Notes: generated from the letters alone by a model not told the origin. Shown: positions 1 to 12,999, counted from the stretch's first letter. The stretch is DNA of 64,000 nt from Antedon mediterranea (GCF_964355755.1 NC_092671.1:38829304-38893303), one strand, 5' to 3'. Translations and numbers: made by a program.

Positions 1-172
1 GTGTTCTAGGTGCACATCGGTAAAGGAAGGCAGTTCCAGACCAATCATTTTACCAGCCCGACGGATGAAAGTTTCAAGGCGTCCTTTATTCCCTCCGGTA
101 ACATTACCAGCCCAACAGGAGAGGCAATACGTCCAAACACTACATATAACGGATCTATAGAACGAAAGTAAC
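1..172 (-). mobile_element. Non-LTR retrotransposon fragment (C-terminal reverse transcriptase region)
   Basis: Read on the minus strand from about 172 down to 1, one frame is open throughout and gives a protein of the type seen at the end of LINE reverse transcriptases: FYRSVI, then a W-x-GN motif, a K-R-L segment and RRAGKMIGL. This matches my memory of the RT thumb/C-terminal region of CR1/RTE-like elements. It is cut at the window edge, and upstream (higher coordinates) the frame is lost, so it looks like a 5'-truncated copy. The exact clade is not resolvable here. Confidence 0.6.
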
Positions 173-1905
173 ATCAAATCACAGGAGTTAAATTTATATA
201 AAGTTCTCATACAATACATTCTGGGACTTAATTTTTTGCTGATGAAGTCTATATCATCATAGATGATTGCTATGGAAATAAAAATCACATGACATATTCA
301 GTTGTGAAAAAATAATCTGTTTGATGCGTGTTGAAATTTAAGAAACCATATATTTGACTCTCCCAATACCGAAAAAGCAGAAACTCTCTTAATACTAGAC
401 TTTTCCCAAGGTTTTTTTTTTACACAAACAATTGAAATAAATAAACCCTTGATTGGTTCTCAATTTATTTTTAGCATTAAAAACACATTCCGAATATCAG
501 ACAGAACTTAACCAGACATATGGTGAGCCCAAAGGTGTCCGGTATTGGGAGAGTTGACTGTATTATTCAGTTAACATGCGAAATACTGATTTTAGTACGA
601 ATAACAAAACATGTAACAGTATGCAACAAATATCTTCAATCAATGAATGGTAATGGAAAAATTCTAAGAAACACACGTTATGTATAAAAGTTATGGCATA
701 ACGACACATAAGATTACCCCGAGACAAAACAAATTAGCATGCATCACACCCGTTAAAACAGATTGCAGAAACGTGTCCATATTACGTGATAGTCATCACA
801 TTTTTTCACAGCATATACATGTGGGATTACGAGAATTGACGGCGCAGATCGATTTAATTGTCAACATTATGATCTATGCAATTTGTAAGAACACATTTTG
901 TATCTGGTTTGTAAAAATATTTGACATTACGGTATAAAAATGATTTGCAAACAAAATTTTTTAGCAAATCTTTTTTCTAATAGCAGTCAATATATTGTAA
1001 GAAATTGGATTTTAATGTTTACAATTTACACTATATTATACAATTACAACCTCTATTAAAACAAATCTTCAAAAAATAAGTCAGAATTTTACAATTTGTA
1101 ATGTAATAAATTAAAACTGTCTGTACTGTAGAGTGGAAGAAAATATCAAGAAAACACAGGAAGGCCAAAATAGACTCACTGTACATAAATATTCATTTAA
1201 ATGTTACTTTTAAAAACAACTTTTCTCTTTATTGTCAAATGTAATGTATTTAGAAAATATCAAGACATTTGTGAAATGGTTGTAGTTTATACAAAGAATA
1301 AAAATTGACTTACATTTTCTAATAAATATTTTTAATTTCTTTTTTTGATTTTTAATAAAAAATAATGTCCAAAAGTCAGTATGGATAAATTATTTTAATT
1401 ATGAATAAAAGTGCAAAGTAGTAAGAATAAGATATAGCATTGAAAAAAATATCTTACATAAAAAAAAATTAACATAGGTTAGAATGTGTCATTTATCGCA
1501 AACGAGGAATTTAAAACGTTTTAATTTCTCATTTCATCAAAAATGGAAATAATTCAAGAAGCCGTAGATAAATTATGGAAGAATTTTGTAAATATTGCAA
1601 ATGGTACTTAAGTTAATGTATTTCTTTGAATTGTAGCAATTGTACTCTCATCAATTTAGCATCCCATCCTTCAGCTATCCAAGTTAGCATATTTATTACC
1701 ATCTATATGATACATCTATATAATATGACTCCTATCCATCATCTCTTTTTCTATCCAATGAATTTCTAAGTTATTGAGAGCTTATGTGAGCACATTATCT
1801 TAAAAATCACTTATTTACTTATCAAACCCTTCGAAGGAATGACAGTTTTAATTTAAAAAATACAATTATTAGAATTTTAAAAGTACTATATTAAACTAAT
1901 ATTTA
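173..1905. other. AT-rich intergenic sequence
   Basis: No convincing exon or repeat is seen on either strand. The short open frames here, for example at 680-937, have no coding character. Confidence 0.5.
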
Positions 1906-1908
1906 GCA

Positions 1909-2325
1909 AGTGAATGGCCGAGCGGTTAAGACAGTGCAACCGTAATTACGTAGCTATAACATCGGCAAGGGTTCGAGGCTCACAAGCTCCATGGTTCTGG
2001 TGGTAGAACAAGTCTTCTCGGATAAGGACTATAAATCGTAGGTCCAGTGCACACATAGCTCATGTGCACTTTAAAGAACCTAGTATATCTTTTGAGATGA
2101 GTAGGGGGTTACCCCGGTGTATTATTATTAGTACATCACAGCCATTGATCACAACGTCGTCCTAGCCACTCTCTCACACACCCACCCTTATAGCCTGCTT
2201 ATAATAGCATTTGGACCGCCAATGGCGCCAGGTAAATGCTGAAGCAAGTTGTTCGCTCTTACCTCAGAACCAAGTCAGAGGTAATTGTGGAGAGACCAGT
2301 CTTTAACTGAAGAGGTCACTAAATA
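1909..2325 (+). mobile_element. SINE-1 copy 1 (tRNA-derived)
   Basis: The head carries a pol III A box (TGGCCGAGCGGTTAAGACA) and B box (GGTTCGAGGCTC) like a Leu/Ser tRNA. It is followed by the family body: CATGGTTCTGGTGGTAGAAC, GTGCACTTTAAAGAACCTAG and the tail CTGAAGAGG. This copy has an extended tail compared with the others. Related copies are at 14020, 15226, 27299, 33533 and 45335. Confidence 0.85.
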
Positions 2326-2429
2326 TAAATTAAATATTTCAAGACAATACTAGTATTGTATAGCAATTAATTTATACTGTACAGTGTATTTACCTTTGAC
2401 CTCTATGCATTAAACCACAAATTACATCA

Positions 2430-5400
2430 ACTGAAATAAATGTAACTTAAATTACTTTAATCAGATGTTTGCCTTACTCCGACATAATTTGTACTTTAAG
2501 TACATATTGAGAAGACATTCCCATCTCCATCTGTCAGGCTTCTTCAAGACTGCTTTGAAAACTTACCTTTTTAACTCATTCTTCTCTAATAGTTTTCTGG
2601 CTTTTTTGCATAATGGGCTATATATTATAAGACTGAATTATCATTATTTTTATTACTTTTTCAAGTAATTCTTTACTCACTTGTAAGACGTTGAAGTACT
2701 TCTACTTCTTATTTCTGGATCAGCGTTGCCATTGGCAACTGCATCTTCTACCACCAAGGCATCTTGTTGACTATACTCCCTCACAAGACGATCTGAAAGA
2801 TTCAACATGAGAACACCTTTAATCTCTGTCTACACTATCAAATTTTATGTGACAAAAAAATATATGGATACGATGATGTCATATCACTACCATATTTGGG
2901 CATATCACTACCATATTTGGGCATATCACTACCATATTTGGGCATATCTATATATATATATAGACTGTTAAGTATAGAAATATTTATCTATAAGCACTAT
3001 ATAGAAAGATCTATATAATTATTTGTTCTACTTTTAAATATGAAAATGATGATGTTATTAGTAAATGATACAATGATAATGTACTGTATAATCACTATTA
3101 GTTATAACAATTAAAAAAACATATCAAGAAAATCTGTGTGTGTGGTAAAAAATTGTCTTTATTCAGTGGATCAATTTAATCCATGCCGTTAGACAGTGTA
3201 TAGTGTGCATATTATGCAAAAATATTAATTACACAATTGAAATTATGAATATGACCACCAAGGCAGAGGCTATCATTACGTAAATTGTGCAGCAAAAGCA
3301 TAAACAACTAATTGACAGAGAAAAGCATATGAATCTACTCTAGTTTTAAAGCTCTGTCTACACTATCAAAATAGTTTGACAAAAAAAATATTGTGTGCCC
3401 AAATATGCTAGTGATATGGCCAAATATGGTAGTGATATGACGTCATCATGTCCATATATGGGCACAATCATCACATTTTTTTTGTCACATGAAGTTTGAT
3501 GGTGTAGACAGAGCGTTTAATACAATGAATAAATGTTTTTTGGATTTTTCCAAAGAAGTATACTAAATACTACTGTAGCATACGGTATTGTACTGGTTGA
3601 GTATTTATGCGCTAAAAATACTATTATATATATATATTCATTTTAACAAAAGATATACTATAAATATAAAAAAAATCATTCTATTTTACCTTGTTGAAAT
3701 ATTGTACGCACATCATTAAAGCCGGCCTGTAAGCTACTGATAAACATTATGGACTGATAGAAAAAACTCTATCAACGTGAGAATTTAAGATGAGTCAAGT
3801 CGGATATTGTTACATGTCACAGAATTATGTGGATGTACAACGGTGATATTGACACAGTAGAAGAGAGTTGTTTGCACCTTTCAGTTCATTTAGATTAACT
3901 TTACAATTCTAATGTTATTTCTGATTTCACAACTAAAGTACAGTATTCTAATCAACACAAAATATAAAGTAACCGTCTTTATAATGATTATATATCCAAC
4001 ATACTGTTAGCAAACACAATGATACCCGGTTCAAAGGCTATGATTGAATAGGGGCCATTAAAAAGTATTTTAGTTTACACTTCATAAAAAATAGCTCTTT
4101 AATTCCAGTTATATTCACTCCAAATAGCGGTTATTTCTATTGTGTGTCGTCCCAAAAAATCCTGAGGTACAGTATTCACTGACCTATACAAAAATGCATA
4201 AAGATATTACAAAATTAGCAAAGTTCCAAATAAAATCCCCTGATAGTTTAATTTTAGTAATCTAGATTCTGTGAATAAAAGAAACTCGCTTTGAATCAAA
4301 ACTAGTGTCCACTAATGATATTAAAATAAAGCGTATAATTTGATTCGAGCATTTGTACAGTTCCTTGAAGTAAGCGAAAACAAAAAAAGATTTCAATTTG
4401 TGAGCAGGTGATTATCAAACATTACAAAAACAAGATAATAAAACAATTATCCACTCAAATTTGACTCCTGCAGCAACAATGATGTCCTTACAATATTGAT
4501 ATCAGCATCAAAGTGATTCAATATAGAAGTGCGTTACTCATATCAAATGAAATAAGAAGATGAAATGATGATATGATATATATCAGGATGCTGACATGAA
4601 TGTAATTACAGCATATCGTACAAGTAAAAACTCAGCAAGGTACTACGATTAAGTTTCTTCTTTGATAAATAGTAATACAGCTTAAATTGAACCAAGAACA
4701 AATAAAAATTTTTTTATTTAAGTCCAAACTGGAAAGACACAGAAATATCCCTCAGCTACTGTACATAATAGCAAGACTATCGCAACAAAAGACAATCTGC
4801 TTTCAGGAAAAATACTGAAATTAAGCGGATAAATTGGAGCTGAATAAATGGGGCAGATTCACAAGGTAATGAAATTTACAGTTAGCAAGATATTCTAAAG
4901 AGCGTAACATACTTTAAGATAAAAATAAATTAAGAAGCGAATTCATTATAGAAAATACACGGCTGCTGCCAGCTATACTCATAAAAACAATGCTGCTGAA
5001 ATACAGTACAAATTTTAATAGCTGCACTTAAGTAGAAAAGATACTAGAAAAAGTTTTATAAAAAAATAAAGAGACGATAATACATACAGTTGTAGCAAAT
5101 AAATATATTATTATAATTCCAATTGATTGTACAGTATGGTTTATTTTTATATAATTATTTTATAAATAGTTTTATCTAACGTCTAATAAAAGCCCTTAGC
5201 AAGTTAGTACTTTGATGATGATGATGATACTATAATAATAAAAACTTCTGACCTGATGATAATAACAATAATAATGCTGATGATGATAATGATGATGATA
5301 ATGACGATAATAATAATAATAATTAATAATAATATAGTAGAGACAAGATGAACTAAAATTCCAATATTCTCCTGCAAATACGCAATATGATCCAGTGCAA

Positions 5401-6666
5401 TTACTGTCTGCAACTAGCAACGATGAATTTACAATTGCTGGAACAATGCTTTTACACCTTCAAATGAAGATCAATTTTGTAAAGCTGAACTGCTTTTAGA
5501 ACAACACAATTTGCGATCGTAATGACTTTAGCAAAGAAATAACAAAAAAACTGAAGTGAATTTACGAGTACTGACTTTACATCAAAGCTGAGCTAGATTA
5601 GCCACACGCTGAGTTTCACATCTTTTTATAGCAAAAGACAAACATTGGTTTTACGCAATTACTAGTTGGTAACAAGTGAAAATTTCCTGAAGCATTTAGC
5701 AGGAGTCTGACTAAAAACCATCAGGTGATGAGATTCTCATAACACCACCTCTACACTTCAACATTTATTAATTATGAATATATTGATTAGAATGTAATTA
5801 AATGACATCATCACAACTAATTATGGGAAAAAAGACCAAAAGGAACTCCCATGTGTTGTGTATGGATTTTGCTTTATTTAAGTCCCAATGGCTATTGATT
5901 TCTCCAGGCAAAGATTATACAATTATTATTATTATTTCTAATCTAAAGTAAATCAATAAATTTGAATATTTAATGAATATAATTGAATAATACCTGTGTG
6001 GAAGTTAATCAACAAAATAACCATAAGTGCTTGCTACTGTATTCGTTCTTCAAAACACATTCTCTCCTACTATTCTAAGTAGCTGTGACCTACATTTGAA
6101 TAATCTAGGTCATAACAATCAGACTAGTTTTTCACTAACTTGATGGACTGTAAAGGTTTTCATTTTTCGGTCATGGAGAAATATAATACATATTTTTAAT
6201 TATTAAATATGTTTTATTTTCTATTTATGGATTTGCATTTTGCAATTTTCAAGCTTAATCCACATCAATTAACTGGCAATATCAGTTATACTAGTAATAT
6301 TAAAAACAAAAAAGTACTACTTTGATACCTTCAAATATTGTATAATGTACAGTGATGTGTAAACAAAATTAAATACTGTAGCTTAATCCATTAATGCAGC
6401 GAATTGAGTTCTTTACTTTAATCAAAAGGGCTGATAGCATTGCCAAACTCTCTGATAACATTCTTAATGTTTACAAAAAGCATACAAAATTAACATTACC
6501 AAATGAAAAACAATGGGTGGAATGGAATACTACTCTATTGCTGAAATGCGACATTGTCAATTTGATGGTATGCCTCACCATTTCTACCATTTCCATATGT
6601 TTCAAGCACTTTCATAATTTCTTCAAAAGTATTACCCTGTTCATCTGTACTGATAGCTGTAGCCAT
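2430..6666 (-). CDS. Unrecognised small gene; four coding exons visible, probably one missing
   Basis: I do not recognise this protein. Visible exons on the minus strand are: 6666-6579, starting at ATG (MATAISTDEQ) with donor G/GTGAGG; 3753-3690 (SIMFISSLQA), acceptor CTATCAG and donor CAAG/GTAAAA; 2792-2681 (RLVREYSQQD), acceptor TTTCAG and donor AA/GTGAGT; and 2617-2567 (LCKKARKLLEKNELK), acceptor ATATAG and donor AG/GTAAGT. From 3753 onwards the phases fit exactly. A further acceptor near 2431 would add one residue and a TGA stop. The first exon ends in phase 1 while 3753 opens in phase 0, so an exon between about 3760 and 6570 was missed, or one boundary is wrong. The intron 2680-2618 is only 63 bp. 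No membrane segment or known motif is seen; the last exon is Lys/Arg-rich. The ATG exon has its own acceptor upstream (AATCTAG), so the 5'UTR is spliced. Confidence 0.55.
2819..2948 (+). mobile_element. MITE-1 copy 1 (TA-flanked, Tc1/mariner-like)
   Basis: The left terminal repeat (CTCTGTCTACACTATCAAA) is followed by the family body. A 21-bp internal unit containing CCATATTTGG is repeated three times in tandem at 2880-2942. The right end is degraded into a TA run. Confidence 0.75.
3347..3519 (-). mobile_element. MITE-1 copy 2
   Basis: Both terminal repeats are present (AAGCTCTGTCTACACTATC and its inverse). The body is in the opposite orientation to copy 1 and holds CCAAATATGG, TGACGTCA and CCATATATGG. 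Confidence 0.85.
5210..5340. repeat. GAT/AAT microsatellite tract
   Basis: Imperfect runs of GAT, GATAAT and AAT triplets. The minus-strand open frames here encode only low-complexity Ile/Tyr/His runs and are not genes. Confidence 0.8.
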
Positions 6667-6730
6667 CTTGGTTTCAGCCACAAACTCAATTCACTAGATT
6701 TAATACATTACACAAAAATTCAAGAAAACT

Positions 6731-6890
6731 TAAAGCTCTGTCTACACTATCAAACTTTATGTGACAAAAAGAATGTGATGTGCCCATATATAGACATGAT
6801 GATGGCATATCACTACCATTAAGCATCACTATCATATTTGGGCACATCAAACCTTTCACATAAATTTTGATTAGTGTAAACAGAGCTTTA
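6731..6890 (+). mobile_element. MITE-1 copy 3
   Basis: A full-length copy with both ends (TAAAGCTCTGTCTACACTAT and ACAGAGCTTTA) and flanking TA dinucleotides. Both CArG-like boxes carry one mutation. It lies just upstream of the first coding exon of the leftmost gene. Confidence 0.9.
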
Positions 6891-7179
6891 GTTATTTCTT
6901 AGCTGAATCAGAATGAAGCCTAATTTCCACATTTCTGAAATACATCATCGACCTGTGACATTTTAAAATAATTACACATTCGACATTTGTGCTTATGAAT
7001 TGTCAATTTACAGACCATATGTGATTCAGTTGAGTAACTACAAATCCACGAACGGATAATTAAGTGTTAAATTACTAATGATAATTTATTATTTCGCTAT
7101 TAGAAATTCACGCAACAACCAGAAGTGTGCTCATTTATGGAAAATTCTACGAAATGTAGTTCATGTTTAATGTTCTAAA

Positions 7180-7795
7180 TTATGAATGTTCACAGACTTA
7201 CTACTGTATGTTAAAAAGGCTTCTAACTACTTTAAACTATTTTATTTATTGATGTTAAATGTCAATATTGTGCGAGCTATATTTTCTGTCAAATGTTCTA
7301 AGTTACACAAACCAACAGTGGTGTTGGTAGTCTGTGAGTGCTAGCTTACCTGGATAAACCGACAATAGCCTTTCTCCTCGAAGAGTAAGATATACCTCGA
7401 AAAGTAGAAATTTTCATTGAACACCCCTCTCCACAAATGGTATAGTCCATGAACTATGCCCTCAAGTGAGAGCCTCACCACAAACTACCATCATCAATTC
7501 TTTTTTTCGGTTTATCCAGGTAAGCTAGGCACGAAATAGACTATGAATGTTTACAGTATACTGTACATGTTAAAAAGGCTTCTTCTACAGTAACAACTTT
7601 ACTAAACACGTTTTTAAACAATGTGTTATGTTTTATAAATGTTAATATTGTGTGAGCTATATTTTCTGTCAAATATCCTAAATTATGAATTTTTCTTATA
7701 CTGTACCTGTTAAAAAGTCTACTACTTAAGTTGTTGTTGTATAGTACAATATACAGTACATGTCAAAATTGTGCGTGGTATATTTTCTGTCATCT
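7180..7795. repeat. About 110-150 bp tandem repeat, three units, interrupted by a TIR element
   Basis: Units at about 7190-7305, 7546-7695 and 7696-7795 share GTTAAAAAGGCTTCT near their start and AGCTATATTTTCTGTCAAAT near their end. The first and second are separated by the inverted-repeat element at 7341-7528 with its flanks. Confidence 0.6.
7341..7528. mobile_element. Short TIR element with perfect 22-bp ends
   Basis: The 22 bp at 7341-7362 (starting CTAGCTTACCTGGATAAACC) are exactly inverted at 7507-7528. There is no coding capacity. It looks like a MITE of about 188 bp inserted in a tandem array; no second copy is seen in the window. Confidence 0.7.
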
Positions 7796-8110
7796 TGATT
7801 GTTTCTTCTTAAGACATGAAATCTGCACGCAATTTACAAGATTTTTATATTTGTATAGTGAATGAGAATTCCAAAACTATACAGAAACCATCTTAAATAT
7901 TATTCTAATCACTTTACGTTTTTATCATACTACACATATTTTTATTAATTCCAGTCAGAAAAAAAAGTTACAGTTTCCACAATTTTTCACCATTAAAACT
8001 CTGAAATGTGAATATTTTAATCTTGACCAGACCATTTAAACATGAACTTGAAGACTAAATATCAAAACATTTTAACAAATCAGAAAATAAATTATAAAAA
8101 TGGTTTTATT

Positions 8111-8600
8111 ATGCACTTTTCAATTGTATAACCCCCGGGAGAGGTGTATCATGGATGCGTCACAAATAATTATTACATTGGTGCGTGAAAAAACTTATAG
8201 TAGATGGTACGTCACATCAATAAACAATGGTTTGTCAATGTCCGTCACTTTACCACCCATCATAATCATGAGCATGGTCCGGTGCACATCAGACAAATGG
8301 CGCACATCAGACAAATGGCGCACATCAGACAAATGGCGCACATCAGACAAATGGCGCACATCAGACAAATGGCGCACATCAGACGAATGGCGCACATCAG
8401 ACGAATGGCGCACATCAGACGAATGGCGCACATCAGACGAATGGCGCACATCAGACGAATGGCGCACATCAGACGAATGGCGCACATCAGACGAATGGCG
8501 CACATCAGACGAATGGCGCACATCAGACGAATGGCGCACATCAGACGAATGGCGCACATCAGACGAATGGCGCACATCAGACAGGGGTCGTATAGTGCAT
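8111..8600 (+). mobile_element. MITE-3 copy 1, enlarged by an internal minisatellite
   Basis: The left end ATGCACTTTTCAATTGTATA, followed by GGGAGAGGTG and GTACGTCA, matches the intact copy at 20549-20801. The right end survives as a shortened GTATAGTGCAT. The middle is replaced or expanded by an 18-bp tandem array (8284-8582), which doubles the element from about 250 to 490 bp. Confidence 0.75.
8284..8582. repeat. 18-bp minisatellite, 16 full units
   Basis: The unit is GCACATCAGACRAATGGC. The first five units carry CAAATGG and the next eleven carry CGAATGG. The array is otherwise essentially perfect, which suggests recent expansion. Because 18 is a multiple of 3, all frames crossing it stay open and give spurious repeat proteins. 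Confidence 0.97.
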
Positions 8601-9580
8601 TTAGTATAATGGCTTAAATATAAATTTGTTTGTCTAATGTACAAAGAAAGAAAGTATTGACAATGTATGTAGAAATATATTTTAATTATTTTTAATTTTA
8701 CTGTACCTGAAAGAGGGTGAGGTAAATTGTTAGTCATTGTGCGACGATGATGATTCCAGGAAGTCACTTGTCAGATTTTTAAGTAATCAAATCATCCATA
8801 AATAAAACTAAATCTGAAATGAAAAAAATTATAAAAATCAATCTTTTTGAAACAAAAAGCTAAATGAATCGCTACATGTACAGACATTTCAACTTCAATA
8901 AAACCATATTTATTGCAATGTATCTTTTTAGTCAAAATTGCTATCAACCGACATTTCTCTTTTGTAATTTTACAAAAGATAAATAGGCCTAGACTAGGGC
9001 CTAGTTAGTACTAGAGTAGTAACCTAATTAAAAAAGTTTCTTGTTGTTGTTAGCTTGTTTGTTTTGTTTTCTTGTATAAAATTGTTCGCATACAGAGGAG
9101 TAAGGGCCTTAAAATACCAACCTGCCTGCCTCTAGTCTAGGCCACCTTTTATAGGCTAGTATAGAAGTATCACGTCTCAGTACAGTTACTAAATGCTAGG
9201 CCCAACATTTAACACCAAACAACCCCACTCATCGATAGATATTTCTGACACTCTGACTCAATCAAGTCCAGCCTAATCATAATGAATCTTAATTATTAAG
9301 GAGGTCTAAAATAAAAGAATAGCGTCTGTGCTGGTGCTAACTAATTGATTGATATAATATAATAACAAAACAATCATTAAACTCACATTTTCAAGTTTTG
9401 GAACATCAATAAAATACTACAGCCACACATAAAGTAGCCTTTCCTAGCTAGGCCTAACTAACCTTGTCCTTGTGAATTTGCGTGTCACCTGACGTTCCAT
9501 ATCACGGCCACCGGTGTTTTTTAATTTACGCTCGAGCTTCACTAGGGCATAAGACGCCATCTATAATTAAATTATAAGTA
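8601..9580. other. Non-coding; possible promoter of the leftmost gene near 9470-9560
   Basis: The tract 9470-9560 is locally richer in CpG (TGACGTTCC, CACGGCCACCGG, ACGCTCGAG) than its surroundings, as expected for a metazoan 5' end. The spliced-5'UTR gene at 6666 (-) is the nearest candidate. No exon was identified. Confidence 0.25.
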
Positions 9581-9859
9581 TTTAAAGATATATTTTCCCC
9601 CTGAACATTTTTTTTTTTAATTTTGCTGAATTATTCCATTTAATATCACATAATAGTTTGACCAAAAATTATATCTAAAAAAATTATTTACCTGAAAAAA
9701 CTGTAAATTAAAAAAAAAAAAATTGGTTGCTAGCCAATAGGTTTTTGGTTGAATTTAACAGTTTATTTTGTCTTTTTATAAGTGAAAACTTTATTTAAAA
9801 ATTTTTTTTTTTCTATGAAAGTGATTTTCGTGTTTTTGGGGGAAAATACATCTTGAATA
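9581..9859 (-). mobile_element. MITE-2 copy 1 (reverse orientation)
   Basis: It starts TTTAAAGATATATTTTCCCC and ends GGAAAATACATCTTGAA. The inner GTTTTTGGTTGAA, TCTTTTTATAAGTGAAA and poly-A/T blocks match the forward copies at 24068 and 31098 in inverse. Confidence 0.75.
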
Positions 9860-12800
9860 AAATAGATAAAACCAATAAACATGAAACATAAAACAGTACT
9901 ACTGTACAAGTATGTATTGTTTCAGTGAAACACTGTTAAATTTCTTTATTATCATGTTTCTCAAAAAACACCATTTATTCCCCATAAAAGCTGCGCTTAT
10001 ACAAGATATATTCCAGAAATTCACACTCGTGTTTACAAGCGTTTTCAGGAATAAGCAATATACTATATAGGGCTAATAAAGTACAAAATTATTTTATGCA
10101 ATAAATGTAGACACCATGGTTTCAGATTCAATTGCATTAGAACATTCTAAATCTTTTACAAAAACCATTGGGAAATTCCAAACAACTTTGGATTTTCCCA
10201 ATAAACATATAAACTAAAATAAACAGAGAAGGCATGTTACAACAAAATAAACATAATTTACACCCAAAAAGAAACAATAAGCTGCTAAATCTTGATTACA
10301 AAGATGAGATGTATATGTGGGCCTAATAGAGGGCAAAGTATTGCTGTCAAGTGCACGGTAGGTTACCTTGTGTGGACAAAGTTCGTATCACTTCTCTCTT
10401 CGTGTCCCCACTCCCGCCCAGGACAATATACAATTTGAAATATTATGTGCCTTAAATATTCAATAAGATTTATATCATATCATATTCATTTTTTAGTCCA
10501 TTGACTTTCTTTACTAAATTTGCTCATTATCAACAATAAAGTTCATGAACAGAAACATATTTTCCAATAAAAGACTGCTTTTGCTCTAACTATGGCGCAT
10601 GGCAGAAAGCTTGTTTTAAGAGTGGTATCTAAGGCCATGTTAGTTTTGAACCCCCTCCTACATTTTAGAGACTCCTTAAATTTAAACAGTCCATTCTGCA
10701 GCTGTTAATGATACAAAAAGCAAGCTATAATGCTTCTAATATTGAAATAACAAATCATTTCTCCATAATGAACATTAATTGAAGCCCTTTCACAAAGTAC
10801 AACAAAATAAAAACCAGGATGGGGAGGTATCATTTTGGTTTTTTGGTTGGTATGTATGATATCATATACAGATTGTACTTTTCAACAAAGATATCTCCCT
10901 GCCCTAATCATCCTAACTTATAGTTGAATATTACGTATGATGATTATAAAAAACAAAAACAAGTTATTTTTCTTTTCGATATTATTACAAATAATATTTC
11001 ATAGCAGATTACCAATAATAGTATAATTAATTCTAATTATCAATAAATTATATGAAAAATAAACGACTTGTCAATGTGTTTGATGCTAACAATTCTATCA
11101 AATATTAAAACATAATGTACAGTGTATGTATATACATATACAATTGCACTAGCCTTAGTGACAGCCATGTATGTACAAAAATAGTATTTAATTTTTACAA
11201 ACAAAGGTAACCTTTGACCCAACCTTTGACCCAGCTTATACCTTGATCAATCAAGAAAAAAAGTGAAAAAATTGGACACGATGAGTAATACAGTTTTAAT
11301 AGTACAATAATTATGTAAAGTAATTTTAATATCATTATTATTAAAATAATTCATCCATCCATCTTCTTGTTACGAGGTGTATGAATAAAAAGTACGCTTT
11401 AAGCTATTTCTTCTTTTCAAGTGCCTGAGTTTTGTTTTTCATATGTACACAATTATAAAAATGTACAGAATAATAAACAGTTGTATAGTATGCTTTTACA
11501 ACTGTTAACAAAATTGTTAACATAAATCTTACCTTATAAAAATAATGATATTTAGTTTGATTACAAAATGAATTATTAGTCTATTATATTGATATGTTGG
11601 TTTGCTTAGAAAAAGGTAACTATTATAAATTTCATATTTCTTTATTTGAGTAATAACAATAAAAATGGGCCTATATTGGTTTTATTTATTTACGAATATT
11701 GAAAAATTAAATATCAGGAAATATAAATATGACTTTTGGGATAATCAAAATGTTAAGAACTATGCATTCTGGGAAATATTTGTTTGAACATGTGCAGTAT
11801 AGCCACAATGCATGCACCAATTTTATATAATCTTGTATGTATATTTTCAAACTTGCTACAGCCAATTACTTTTGAAATTTTGAGATAAGTTTAATATTGA
11901 TATGAAATAGAAAATCGAAATTAAATTTATTAGTTAACACATGAAATGTATACAATTTTAATTTTGGAAATTACCAAAAGTATCAGATTAAGAATAAAAG
12001 AAGTGACTTAAAGAGAAGCAACACGTTACCTAGGCACTATGGTTTTTCTACAAGTTGGACAATCGGTATCATTTATCAGTGAAAAATGTGGTAATAATAA
12101 TAAATATACAAGTTTCATGAATATACTTTAAATTAATAATAATCAATAGGACTACTAATGTAAAATTATCAAATTTTCTATAAAAAACGTTTGCCAGAAA
12201 TTTATCTTCAAACTAATACTCAATAATTTTTGCAAGGTATTTTATTTATAATATAACATATTTTTTTTTTTATTTACTTAAAAATAAAAGATTTTTAAAG
12301 TGCGATTTCAAAAATAGATTAAAATACTGGCAAGAATTTAGCAGAATGAAATTGAAAATACACACTGCTGCAGGTAGGTCTATTGTAGACTTTACGTGAG
12401 GGGAAAGAATTAAGTCTACATCTAATAGGTTTGGGGAATAGATATATTCTTGAGGCAAAGAGTGTGAGGTTTAGTGTTGTACAGTAATTGGTAAAATTCA
12501 GATTTAACTGTTTGTAGTTAAGGTTCGTTTCACATCTAGTAACATTATCAATTGTAAGCTATTTCTATTGTTAAATGCATGTGTTTGAAATTTATTCAGA
12601 GATTTACAATTCAAAAAATGACTGAAACCAACCCACAACTAGTATAAAGATTACAGATGAACGTGTGCCAATAAAAAGTAAACAAAAAGTCAGAACAAAA
12701 ACAAATATTTCTTGTAAGACTGAATGACATTGATTATCTCTAAAAGACAAATATTTGAAAAACAAAATAGCACCCTCTACTGTTCATAAACCTACTTTGA

Positions 12801-12999
12801 TAATGCAAAAATAATCTAGCGCCCTCTATTTGTCTGGTATACTAGAGAAAATTTAAATAACCTATTGTCAAAAGTGCTGTAATAAAGTTGTAGAGTAATT
12901 CTGATCGACCGATTTAAAATGGCATCACATGCCACAATATAATTCATTTAAATTTGGATTTAATAGATAAACTCATGAATTAAACACCTAAATACCACG
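9860..12999. other. 3' flank and probable 3'UTR of INO80D
   Basis: AT-rich sequence with no exon-like block. The 3'UTR of the minus-strand INO80D gene must lie in its right part. Several TTTATT (AATAAA on minus) hexamers occur, so the cleavage site cannot be picked. Confidence 0.4.

Noticed and set aside
6394-6822. 142-codon plus-strand open frame
   Set aside because: It overlaps the minus-strand ATG exon at 6666-6579 and a MITE-1 copy, and its sequence is low-complexity AT-driven.
8195-8767. Repeat proteins in several frames and a possible CRISPR-like array
   Set aside because: The 18-bp unit is divisible by 3, so all frames stay open. There are no spacers between units; it is a minisatellite in a transposon.
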